This document shows positions 56,932 to 64,000 of a stretch of DNA of 64,000 bases, in pieces. The position numbers and the translations under genes are program-made. The notes beneath the pieces are model-generated. The model was not told the DNA's origin, searched no databases, and saw only the letters and a list, made by a program, of their open reading frames with translations. Source of the stretch: Shewanella algicola (GTDB taxonomy: Bacteria; Pseudomonadota; Gammaproteobacteria; Enterobacterales; Shewanellaceae). How positions within the stretch are numbered: position 1 is the stretch's first letter; every line of letters starts with the position of its first letter. The DNA lies in assembly GCF_014648035.1 (NCBI RefSeq), contig NZ_BMQI01000007.1, positions 51,645-115,644 of the forward strand. Reading direction: 5' to 3'.

Positions 56932-57573
56932 TCACTGATCTGCATCTTCAATTAATTCGTCGATAATTTTTCGCTGGTGTCCATGGGTAATGCCAATGTT
57001 AAGTCTGGCAATTTTTATCGCATGGCCAAATTTTGCTTTACCTAGTAAGGTCACTAACTGTTGTAAAAATCGCGCATCTAAAGACAAGGTGTTGCTGTAG
57101 TGCTCTATGGCTTTGGGTAATGATGTAAATCTCACACCATCAAACTCAAACCCTGCCTGATAATGACCATCCTCACCATCTAGCATGATGCCATCAAGGC
57201 TAAGGGGCCAGCCTTTAGCGTTAATGCGTTCTTGGGCTATTTGATACATCATCCAGGCACTTTTTTTGAAGCCACCAAAAATTTTGCACTCAAATTCAGA
57301 CTCTTCTAATTCTTGCTCTGTCCAATTAATGCCGATAGCTAAATCTTTGCGGTAAATATGCATTAATTGATCTTTAACTGCATCGCGGCAGTCCCAAATC
57401 GAGGTTAATGGGTTCTTTTTCGCTAATCCTAAACATTCTTTACAAGCTGGCACCGCAAGCGATGGATGTGGCGTGTGAGTCATGCGGTAATAATCAAATA
57501 CTTGATTACTCGGTTCTGCGCAAAACCAGCAGGTATGGCGCTGCTCGAATGGAATGTCAATTAATGTAGGCAT
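56932..57573 (-). CDS. Hypothetical protein with two CxxC knuckles
   Basis: 213 residues, soluble. H-T-C-W-F-C near residue 15 and V-P-A-C-K-E-C-L-G near 44 form two CxxC pairs that could bind one zinc. The rest includes acidic helices and G-H-A-I-K-I-A-R-L-N-I-G near the end. I do not recognise the family. No good ribosome binding site precedes the ATG at 57573 or the TTG at 57597, so the start is uncertain. A terminator lies between it and the following minus-strand gene. Confidence 0.65.
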   Translation of the reverse strand: MPTLIDIPFEQRHTCWFCAEPSNQVFDYYRMTHTPHPSLAVPACKECLGLAKKNPLTSIWDCRDAVKDQLMHIYRKDLAIGINWTEQELEESEFECKIFGGFKKSAWMMYQIAQERINAKGWPLSLDGIMLDGEDGHYQAGFEFDGVRFTSLPKAIEHYSNTLSLDARFLQQLVTLLGKAKFGHAIKIARLNIGITHGHQRKIIDELIEDADQ

Positions 57574-57613
57574 AAGGAGGCACGCTTTCAATAACAAATG
57601 GTGTACTTAAAAT

Positions 57614-57640
57614 AAAAAAGCCGCTCATAAAGAGCAGCTT
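57614..57640 (-). terminator. Terminator of the DUF2750 gene
   Basis: AAGCCGCTC / GAGCAGCTT stem (one wobble) with ATAAA loop, ending in a run of T residues on the minus strand. Confidence 0.8.
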
Positions 57641-57663
57641 AAATAGTGTCGATTCAAGAAGTA

Positions 57664-58023
57664 TTACTCTTTTTCGTAATCGACTAATTCTTTCGCTAAT
57701 ACGATAGGGTCTATTTCTTCGCATTCTTGATCGGCTTCCCAATCAACACCAATCAGTACGCCATCGTCATTTAAATCGCCAACCCAATATTCTAAAAACT
57801 CAGTCAGGGTAATGGTTACCGCTTTGTAGTCGGCCCATTCTTCAGTGCAGTGACTGGTCGCAGCAGCTTCGCTAGACCATAAAGGCATGACATCAGTTTC
57901 TTCAAATTCAGAAGAATCACATACTACCCAGCCTTCACCGGTTTCATCTTGTAAGCCCCATAGCACTTGATGCTGTTTTACGTTTTCGATAAAGCTGATT
58001 AGCGCAGGTGTTTGTTCGGTCAT
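57664..58023 (-). CDS. DUF2750 family protein
   Basis: 119 acidic residues. F-I-E-N-V-K-Q-H-Q-V-L-W-G-L-Q-D-E-T-G-E-G-W-V-V-C and the tail F-L-E-Y-W-V-G-D-L-N-D-D-G-V-L-I-G-V-D-W match DUF2750. The family function is unknown. The start is ATG 58023. The frame is open to 58101 but the family begins near this methionine. Confidence 0.85.
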   Translation of the reverse strand: MTEQTPALISFIENVKQHQVLWGLQDETGEGWVVCDSSEFEETDVMPLWSSEAAATSHCTEEWADYKAVTITLTEFLEYWVGDLNDDGVLIGVDWEADQECEEIDPIVLAKELVDYEKE

Positions 58024-58248
58024 GATAAGTCGCTTCAATGAGTGAGAATTGATTTCATTATACGGACTCAACGCATAAGGAAAAGGCCTAATTAATGACA
58101 ATTATGTTTATGTTGAAACTTTGTACCAATTGAAATGTAAAAATGCAATTTATGATAAATAAACAGGGTTTAATGCTAACACCTCTTGTTTCCTGAATGG
58201 CGATGCGTCACGATATTCGTCATTCATTTGTGATAAGTAAGTGTTTTC

Positions 58249-59496
58249 ATGACCCATAAAAGCCGTTTTTCAGTGTTTATTGCTTCAATGTTTGTTTCAA
58301 GCTCTTTGCTCAGCGCTTGCGCTGCGTCGGCATCACCTGAGCCTGCTGTTAACCTCACACCAGAACCTGTGCAAACTGATTTTGCGACATGTGTGATTAA
58401 CTTGCAGCAAAAAGCCAAGGTTGCTGGGATCTCACAGCATATTATTGATACAACCGTGGCTAGTTTGAAGTATGTACCTAGAGTCATTGAACTTGATAAT
58501 CAACAACCTGAATTTACTACTACGTTTGGCGATTATTTTGAAAAACGCGTCACAACATGGCGGGTTGAGCAAGGTCGCAAAATGTTGGCCAAACATCACG
58601 ACTTATTGACTCAATTAACCCATGAATATGGCGTGCCAGGGCAATATATCGTTGCTTTTTGGGGCTTGGAAACTAATTTTGGTAGTTATAAAGGCAACAT
58701 GCCTGTACTGGATTCATTAGCGACGCTCGCTTGCGATCCTCGTCGCAGTGATTATTTTACCGGTGAACTATTGCAAGCACTTAAGCTTAAACAGCAATAT
58801 CAATTTGACGACAGTAAAATGGTCGGCTCATGGGCCGGTGCAATGGGGCATACCCAGTTTATGCCAACCAATTACCGTAAATATGCTGTAGACGGCGACG
58901 GTGATGGTATTGCTGATTTATGGAATAGCGAAGCCGATGCATTAACCTCAGCAGCTAATTTTTTACAGCACCTTGGTTGGCAAGCCGATGAACGATGGGG
59001 CAGAGAAGTGTTGCTACCGGCCAATTATTCATTTGAGTATTTAGGCAGTAAATCGATCTTACCATTGAGCCAATGGCATGCGCTTAATATTAAAAAAACC
59101 AATGGCCAAGCTATTTCAACCCCGGATATGCAAGCCGCATTGTATTTACCAGCAGGGCATACGGGGCCGGCATTTTTAGGTTATGCCAATTTTAATGTCA
59201 TTATGCGCTGGAATCGCTCGGAGTTTTACGCAATTTCGGTGGGGCATTTGGCAGACAGAATTAATGGAGCGCCAGCGTTGAGTCGTACAGTACCTAAACA
59301 GCCACGACTAAGCCGTGATATCGTCAAAAAATTGCAAATCAAACTGAATGACCAAGGGTTTGATGTTGGTAAGGCTGATGGTATTTTAGGCCGCAACTCG
59401 GTGTTAGGTTTGCAAGGTTTTCAGAAAAAGCATGGGTTAATTGCTGATGGTTTTCCTGATGCAAAGACCTTCGATAAGCTTGGGATTAAGCTATAA
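58249..59496 (+). CDS. MltB-family lytic murein transglycosylase, lipoprotein
   Basis: 415 residues. Lipobox L-S-A-C gives C24. The SLT_2 catalytic domain has F-W-G-L-E-T-N-F-G-S with the catalytic glutamate, and G-S-W-A-G-A-M-G-H-T-Q-F-M-P. A C-terminal peptidoglycan-binding domain is at about 350-412 (G-R-N-S-V-L-G-L-Q-G-F-Q). Cleaves peptidoglycan glycan strands in the periplasm, giving 1,6-anhydro products. Confidence 0.93.
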   Translation: MTHKSRFSVFIASMFVSSSLLSACAASASPEPAVNLTPEPVQTDFATCVINLQQKAKVAGISQHIIDTTVASLKYVPRVIELDNQQPEFTTTFGDYFEKRVTTWRVEQGRKMLAKHHDLLTQLTHEYGVPGQYIVAFWGLETNFGSYKGNMPVLDSLATLACDPRRSDYFTGELLQALKLKQQYQFDDSKMVGSWAGAMGHTQFMPTNYRKYAVDGDGDGIADLWNSEADALTSAANFLQHLGWQADERWGREVLLPANYSFEYLGSKSILPLSQWHALNIKKTNGQAISTPDMQAALYLPAGHTGPAFLGYANFNVIMRWNRSEFYAISVGHLADRINGAPALSRTVPKQPRLSRDIVKKLQIKLNDQGFDVGKADGILGRNSVLGLQGFQKKHGLIADGFPDAKTFDKLGIKL

Positions 59497-59600
59497 CCAT
59501 AAGCATTCAACGTGAGTAAACCTAGTTGAGGCTAACTTTTTGTGGATGCCTTTGCGGGCTTTTGTTAAGCTTCGGCAAATTTTTGTTTTAAGGAATAATG

Positions 59601-60083
59601 ATGAGCATTAAAGACGATATGATTGTGCAGTTTAATTACACTCTGCGCGATGAAAAAGGTGAAGTGATTGAGTCAAACGAAGGCCGTGATCCTATTGCGT
59701 ACTTACATGGCCATGACAACATGATGCCTGGTATCGAAGATGCCATTACTGGTAAAGAAGTGGGCGATAAGTTTTCTGTTACCCCTCCTGCAGCTGATAC
59801 CTATGGTGAACGTCAAGAAGGCACTGAGCAACGTGTTTCTGTAAAGCATTTAGTTGGTGCTAAAGTGTGGAAACCCGGCATGGCAGCCATGATACAAACC
59901 GAACAAGGTCAACGCCAAGTGACCGTGCTTAAAGTCGGTAAATTTATGGCGACAGTTGATGTTAACCATCCATTAGCCGGCCGTGAACTGACTTTCGACA
60001 TTGAAGTTGTCGGTACACGTGACGCATCAGACGAAGAAATTGCCCATGGTCATGCCCATGGCGCAGGTGGTCACCACCACTAA
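59601..60083 (+). CDS. slyD: FKBP-type peptidyl-prolyl isomerase (SlyD-like)
   Basis: 160 residues. FKBP part with Y-L-H-G-H-D-N-M-M-P-G-I-E and an inserted-in-flap domain, then a histidine-rich tail (G-H-A-H-G-A-G-G-H-H-H) that can bind nickel. ATG 59601 has AAGGA at the right distance. ATG 59598 is one codon earlier. The tail is shorter than in E. coli SlyD. Confidence 0.88.
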   Translation: MSIKDDMIVQFNYTLRDEKGEVIESNEGRDPIAYLHGHDNMMPGIEDAITGKEVGDKFSVTPPAADTYGERQEGTEQRVSVKHLVGAKVWKPGMAAMIQTEQGQRQVTVLKVGKFMATVDVNHPLAGRELTFDIEVVGTRDASDEEIAHGHAHGAGGHHH

Positions 60084-60124
60084 GTAACCCGAGCTCAGGT
60101 TAAGTAAGATTGCTGTTTAACTTG

Positions 60125-60151
60125 AAATCCCAAGTAAATCACTTGGGATTT
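60125..60151 (+). terminator. Terminator after slyD
   Basis: 11-bp perfect stem AAATCCCAAGT / ACTTGGGATTT with a 5-nt loop and T residues. Confidence 0.88.
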
Positions 60152-60182
60152 TTATTTGTGGTGTGCATAAAAAGGAAAAATC

Positions 60183-60410
60183 ATGGTCATCGACTTTTCA
60201 ATCGGTAAAATTATTGTCACCGTGAATGAAATTCAGTGTCGTTTTCATGACAACCAGATTGTATTAACGGCTTCGGTAGATGATATGAGTTGTTTTCATC
60301 AAGGGCTGGTTATCGCAGCTGATGCCGGTACTGTTCGTTGGAGCATCAAACTTGATAATGCTGCGCAATTAGAACAAGTATTAAATTGTACGGGTATACA
60401 AGCCCAGTAA
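60183..60410 (+). CDS. DUF3389 family protein
   Basis: 75 residues, M-V-I-D-F-S-I-G-K-I-I-V-T-V-N-E-I-Q at the start and V-R-W-S-I-K-L-D-N near the end. This matches DUF3389 of Vibrio and Shewanella in my memory. Function unknown. AAGGA ribosome binding site and tight position before the carboxylesterase gene suggest an operon with it. Confidence 0.8.
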   Translation: MVIDFSIGKIIVTVNEIQCRFHDNQIVLTASVDDMSCFHQGLVIAADAGTVRWSIKLDNAAQLEQVLNCTGIQAQ

Positions 60411-60479
60411 TGCATCCAGATTACTCACAACGCTTGAAAGTATGATTGTAAAAAGCGATTGCTATAAAAAGGATAAGTA

Positions 60480-61145
60480 ATGTCATCTCTAGATAAAATT
60501 GTAATTGAACCACAAACTCCTGCAACAGCGTGTGTAATTTGGCTTCACGGATTAGGCGATTCTGGTGCGGGTTTTGCGCCTGTCGTTCCGGTATTAGGCT
60601 TACCTAGCGATCACAGCATTCGTTTTGTGTTTCCTCACGCGCCAGAACAAGCTGTAACCATTAATGGTGGCTTTGTGATGCGCTCTTGGTATGACATAAA
60701 AAGTATGGATTTGCATGACAGAGCAGATTTACAAGGTGTGATGGCATCAGAGCAAGCTGTGATGCAGCTAATCAATGAGCAAATTGCCCAAGGCATCAGT
60801 GCCGATAAAATCGTGCTTGCGGGTTTTAGTCAGGGCGGGGTAATGAGTTTATTTACCGGCTTGCGTTTTGAGCAACGCTTAGCGGGCATTATGGCACTGT
60901 CTTGTTATTTACCTGGCGGTGAGGCATTGCCTGAGCATTTAGCTGAAGCCAATTACTCCACACCTATATTGCAACACCATGGTGAGCAAGATGATGTGGT
61001 GCCATTGTTTGCCGGTAAAATGGCCCATGATGCTCTTAACGCAGAGGGGTATAACACCACTTGGAAAACCTTTCGGATGGCTCATAGTGTGTTACCTAAC
61101 CAACTTGTAGAGATTGGTCAATGGCTACAGCATGTATTACGGTAA
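60480..61145 (+). CDS. Alpha/beta hydrolase carboxylesterase (phospholipase/carboxylesterase family)
   Basis: 221 residues. L-H-G-L-G-D-S-G-A-G-F oxyanion region, nucleophile serine in G-F-S-Q-G-G, aspartate in H-G-E-Q-D-D-V-V-P and histidine in M-A-H-S-V form a complete triad. Acyl-protein-thioesterase-like esterases of this length act on short acyl esters. AAAAGGA ribosome binding site. Confidence 0.9.
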   Translation: MSSLDKIVIEPQTPATACVIWLHGLGDSGAGFAPVVPVLGLPSDHSIRFVFPHAPEQAVTINGGFVMRSWYDIKSMDLHDRADLQGVMASEQAVMQLINEQIAQGISADKIVLAGFSQGGVMSLFTGLRFEQRLAGIMALSCYLPGGEALPEHLAEANYSTPILQHHGEQDDVVPLFAGKMAHDALNAEGYNTTWKTFRMAHSVLPNQLVEIGQWLQHVLR

Positions 61146-61628
61146 TGTTAAATTAAAATCTTTTATTAGAAATTTTACTGTTTTACTAAAAAAACAATTA
61201 GCTCATTAAGTGTTTTGGGTAATAATCTATATTATTTAACGGGTTAGCTGTTTAAATGCAGCTAAATTATTTTCTTAATGGTATAAAAGTCAAAAGCAAG
61301 GTCTCACTGTTTTTTTGCAAGAACAATGGGTGTTGTAACTACATGTTAATATTGTATTAAGTCTCACATTTTGTCATAAATTCGTCACATATCCCCGCTA
61401 TTGTTTGCTATTATCGTCCCGGTAAAAGTTAGAGATGCTCATTTCTGAAATATTTTTGAGTTGCTCGTGGTTAACGTTTGTTGCGGTTTTGTTGACAATG
61501 CTATTTGTATTAACAATATTGTTTTTTTAACCACAAATCATTTATTTTAAATAGATCATTGAGCTCTAAAAGAAAACTAATACATATTAAGCAAAAAATA
61601 ATAAATTATTTAAATAATGGGGTTTTAC
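61146..61628. other. 483-bp promoter region of the 5'-nucleotidase gene
   Basis: No gene seen. AT-rich. It contains the Pho box at 61371-61388 and a -10 candidate TATTGT at 61399-61404, then a leader of roughly 215 nt to the start codon. A second TATTAT at 61409-61414 could serve as a -10 for another start. The long leader might hold post-transcriptional control. Confidence 0.6.
61371..61388 (+). promoter_or_regulatory. Pho box (PhoB binding site)
   Basis: TTGTCATAAATTCGTCAC matches the 18-bp consensus CTGTCATAAATCTGTCAC at 15 positions (two direct TGTCA-type repeats 11 bp apart). TATTGT begins exactly 10 bp after it, the same arrangement as in the E. coli phoA promoter as I remember it. This predicts induction by phosphate starvation. 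Confidence 0.8.
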
Positions 61629-63551
61629 ATGAATAGAACGATGTATAAAGGGTTACTAGCGACTGCAATTATTGTTGCACTAACAGGTTGTAATAGTAGT
61701 GACGATAATAATGATACTGACGTCAGTACGTTTAACTTACGCATTGCCCATATCAATGATACTCACTCGAGTTTTGATCCAACATCATTAGATTTTACCG
61801 CTCAAGTGAACTCTGAAGATATGAGTATTCGTACTTCAGTAGGTGGGTATCCTCGTGTTGCAACGGCATTAAAAAATGCTAGAACTATGGCTACGGATGC
61901 TAATAAACCTTTCCTTGCTTTACATGGTGGTGACGCTTTCCAGGGTTCGCTTTATTTTAATGTTCTAAAAGGTGCAGGTAATGCCACTTTATTGCGTGAA
62001 ATGAATCTTGATGCAATGACAATTGGTAATCACGAGTTTGATCTTGGTGATGGTCCTTTGATTGAATTTGCTAATAAAGTGAACTTTCCACTTCTTGCCG
62101 CTAACTTAGATACAAGTGCAGACTCTCAAATGTCTGGTGTGACCAACATTAAGTCTTACACTATTAAAGAATACGGTGACGTTAAAGTCGGTATTTTTGG
62201 ATTAGTCTTAGAAGACATGAAGTCGATTTCTTCTCCTGGTGACGATTTAGTTTTCAAAGGTGAGGTGGTAACCGCTCAAGCGACAGTTGATGCGCTAAAT
62301 GAGATGGGTGTAGATAAAGTTGTTATGGTAAGTCACATCGGCTTAGATAGAGATATTCGTATTGCTGAAAGCGTCAACGGTGTAGATGTCATTGTTGGTG
62401 GCCACTCTCATACTTTATTAGGTGACTTCACTAATATTGGTAATGGTATGGGTTCAAGCATTGCAAGTTATGCTGAGATGATTACCAACCCTAATGGCAC
62501 TTCTAAAACATGTATTGTACAAGCTGGCGAGGTTGCTCAAGCCGTAGGCCAAGCAGATATCACTTTTGAAAATGGTGAAGTGACCGTTTGTCAAGGTAAC
62601 AACACACTGCTAATCGATAATGACTTTAAGCATAAGTATGATGGTGAAAATCGTGAGCTATTGACTGAAGCTGACCAAAGTGCAGCTGAAGCCTTTGTTG
62701 GTGAACAAGATAATATTGCTATCACTGAAGAAGATGTTTTATTACGCAGTATTATCGATATCGATTACAAACCACTAATTGAAGAATTTGAAGGTAAAGT
62801 AATTGGTCAAGTATTTGATGCTAACGATCCTATTGATACTGGGATGTTAGATCATGTCCGCCAGCCGGGTGTTAAACGTAATGGCGCTTCATTGCCGATT
62901 ACGGGTTCAGAAGCCGGTGCTCATGTTGCCGCGTCTATGGTATGGAAATTGAACCAACATGGTTATGGCATTGATATGGCCATTACCAATACAGGTGGTG
63001 TGCGTAATGATATTAAAAATGATGCCACTGGTAATTTAACTGCAGGTTATATTATTGGTTCACTTTTATATTTCAGCAATGAGTTGGCTATTGTTGAGTT
63101 GAAAGGTAGCGATATAACTCAACTGCTAGAAGATACCATTAATTACTCACTTACTACTTCTTCTGGTTCATTCCCAACATTTGCAAATATTGAATTTACG
63201 TTCAATGGCAAAGCTGTTGCGGGTGAGCAAATCGAAGATTTACATGTATGTCCTAATGGCGTCGCTGCTGGCGGTTGTACTGATATTGACCCAGAGATGA
63301 CTTACAAGATCTCTACCAATGCTTATATTGCTGGTGGTAAAGATGGTTATGAAATCTTTGATACCAAGAAGCTTTCTCCTGTTATTAAGTCAGGCTTTAT
63401 TGATAATGAATCTATGATTGAATATGTAGAAGCGTTAACGCTAGCTGGCCAAAAGTTAGAAGAACTTCCTACTGGTTTAACGTTTATTGCGCCAACTAGC
63501 TTTGAAGAAAAGCTTGATAATCCAGTATTCAAACCAGAAGATAATCAATAA
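61629..63551 (+). CDS. 5'-nucleotidase / UDP-sugar hydrolase family lipoprotein
   Basis: 640 residues. Lipobox L-T-G-C with C21. Metallophosphoesterase motifs A-H-I-N-D-T-H, G-G-D-A-F-Q-G, G-N-H-E-F-D-L-G and G-G-H-S-H-T, then a 5'-nucleotidase C-terminal domain with T-N-T-G-G-V-R. It hydrolyses nucleotides to nucleoside and phosphate on the outer face of the cell. NadN-type NAD hydrolysis is possible but not shown. ATG 61629 has GGGG seven bases upstream. The Pho box before it fits a phosphate-scavenging role. Confidence 0.92.
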   Translation: MNRTMYKGLLATAIIVALTGCNSSDDNNDTDVSTFNLRIAHINDTHSSFDPTSLDFTAQVNSEDMSIRTSVGGYPRVATALKNARTMATDANKPFLALHGGDAFQGSLYFNVLKGAGNATLLREMNLDAMTIGNHEFDLGDGPLIEFANKVNFPLLAANLDTSADSQMSGVTNIKSYTIKEYGDVKVGIFGLVLEDMKSISSPGDDLVFKGEVVTAQATVDALNEMGVDKVVMVSHIGLDRDIRIAESVNGVDVIVGGHSHTLLGDFTNIGNGMGSSIASYAEMITNPNGTSKTCIVQAGEVAQAVGQADITFENGEVTVCQGNNTLLIDNDFKHKYDGENRELLTEADQSAAEAFVGEQDNIAITEEDVLLRSIIDIDYKPLIEEFEGKVIGQVFDANDPIDTGMLDHVRQPGVKRNGASLPITGSEAGAHVAASMVWKLNQHGYGIDMAITNTGGVRNDIKNDATGNLTAGYIIGSLLYFSNELAIVELKGSDITQLLEDTINYSLTTSSGSFPTFANIEFTFNGKAVAGEQIEDLHVCPNGVAAGGCTDIDPEMTYKISTNAYIAGGKDGYEIFDTKKLSPVIKSGFIDNESMIEYVEALTLAGQKLEELPTGLTFIAPTSFEEKLDNPVFKPEDNQ

Positions 63552-63622
63552 ATAAATCATAAGAAACTTGATCTGCATTAATTAGATATTAATTATGGAT
63601 AACAAAAAGGCAGCTTAGGCTT

Positions 63623-63655
63623 AATGCCGTTCACTTAAGTTGAGCGGCATTTTTT
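63623..63655 (+). terminator. Hairpin at the IS end, terminator for the nucleotidase gene
   Basis: AATGCCGTTCA (63623-63633) pairs with TGAGCGGCATT (63641-63651) apart from one wobble and is followed by TTTTT. It overlaps the IS terminal repeat and the transposase stop, so an IS end appears to provide the terminator. Confidence 0.7.
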
Positions 63656-64000
63656 CTTTTTGCCACCGGGTAGCCATTTTTACTGACTTTTAGGCACCTC
63701 GGATAACTTCTTTCTCGTCTTCCTTCTAGCTTAAACTGTTTAGCATTTCTCTCTATGTCTAAAATAAATCTTGGGACATTTCCAGGGGCATATAACGGCA
63801 TATTGGTGAGTTGATTGATAATATGAGATGAGGCATCTCGAAAGCTCAGTTGATTTGGAAAGACGCTTTTAAGCGACTTGGCCATTAAAATCATTTTATA
63901 ACGTATTAAATTATAAGCTAATAATAACCCCCATAATTCCTGGTATATCAGCTCTGGAAGGTTGCTTCTCAGCGTAAATCGACTTTCAAGCATATACTGC
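63631..64000 (-). CDS. IS4-family transposase, C-terminal part (partial)
   Basis: The reading frame is open to the window edge, so this is the C-terminal part only. Motifs L-R-S-N-L-P-E-L-I-Y-Q-E-L-W-G-L-L-L-A-Y-N-L-I-R-Y and L-S-F-R-D-A-S-S-H-I-I match DDE transposases of the IS4 group (C-terminal region with the YREK-containing domain lying upstream, out of view). The stop lies inside the terminal inverted repeat. Intactness of the rest is unknown. Confidence 0.85.
   Translation of the reverse strand, partial: QYMLESRFTLRSNLPELIYQELWGLLLAYNLIRYKMILMAKSLKSVFPNQLSFRDASSHIINQLTNMPLYAPGNVPRFILDIERNAKQFKLEGRRERSYPRCLKVSKNGYPVAKRKNAAQLK

Larger units (their letters stand above)
63622..64000. mobile_element. 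IS4-family insertion sequence, right part cut by the window edge
   Basis: The terminal sequence TAATGCCGTTCACTTAAGT at 63622-63640 closely resembles the end of E. coli IS4 as I remember it. The transposase frame begins at 63631 and reads in from the right. Only one end is visible, so size and target duplication cannot be given. Confidence 0.75.

Overview
The window looks like an ordinary chromosomal segment of a marine gammaproteobacterium, most probably a Shewanella of moderate to low G+C (the S. frigidimarina type is my guess, not shown). The reasons are the lolCDE, comEC-msbA-lpxK-ycaR and gltA/sdhCDAB-sucABCD gene orders, the DUF3624 and DUF3389 family proteins, the RpoE/ChrR pair, CheV, and a rhombotarget-like lipoprotein. 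Genes are dense on both strands. I see no rRNA, tRNA, CRISPR array, prophage or genomic island. The only mobile DNA is one end of an IS4-family element cut by the right edge.

Layout. 0-4.2 kb: a PilZ-like protein, then lolCDE for lipoprotein export and a small membrane protein. 4.2-6.2 kb: a siderophore-interacting flavoprotein divergent from a MarR regulator, then a DUF2062 membrane protein. 6.2-12.7 kb: comEC, msbA, lpxK, ycaR and a kinase-fold gene (envelope and lipid A theme). 12.7-22.3 kb: a periplasmic MBL hydrolase, a tripartite-type RND efflux operon with two different permeases, and a lipoprotein with a GlyGly-CTERM-like tail. 22.3-33.7 kb: TCA cycle block, with gltA divergent from sdhCDAB-sucABCD. 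33.7-36.7 kb: AEC transporter, fur, cobB and a small P-loop kinase. 36.7-44.7 kb: CpdB-like nucleotidase, M3 peptidase, gamma-glutamyltransferase and a FemAB-like acyltransferase (scavenging and envelope). 44.7-48.9 kb: LysE exporter, and hppD-hmgA tyrosine catabolism divergent from a LysR regulator. 49-52 kb: AIM24-like, EVE, YccF and an ACC-deaminase-like PLP enzyme. 52-53 kb: a gene-poor kilobase with a tiny gene, nested inverted repeats and a heptamer array. 53-55.7 kb: ChrR anti-sigma, ECF sigma, a LON-domain protein and a lipocalin. 55.9-61.1 kb: CheV, two hypotheticals, MltB-type transglycosylase, SlyD, DUF3389 and a carboxylesterase. 61.1-64 kb: a secreted 5'-nucleotidase behind a Pho box, then the IS4 end.

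How the parts fit. MsbA and LpxK build and flip lipid A, and LolCDE feeds the many lipoproteins coded here. GltA, Sdh and Suc supply five steps of the TCA cycle (aconitase, isocitrate dehydrogenase, fumarase, malate dehydrogenase and lpd lie elsewhere). Two surface nucleotidases, the dipeptidase and Ggt fit scavenging of extracellular nucleotides and peptides, and the Pho box points to phosphate starvation control of one of them. The ECF sigma and the lipocalin share a promoter architecture (GATC core, 16-bp spacer, CGTAT), which suggests one singlet-oxygen/lipid-damage regulon.

I did not find a convincing entirely new multi-gene system. The best leads are the regulatory DNA around 52.1-53.0 kb, the shared ECF promoters, the Pho box, and the GlyGly-tailed lipoprotein.
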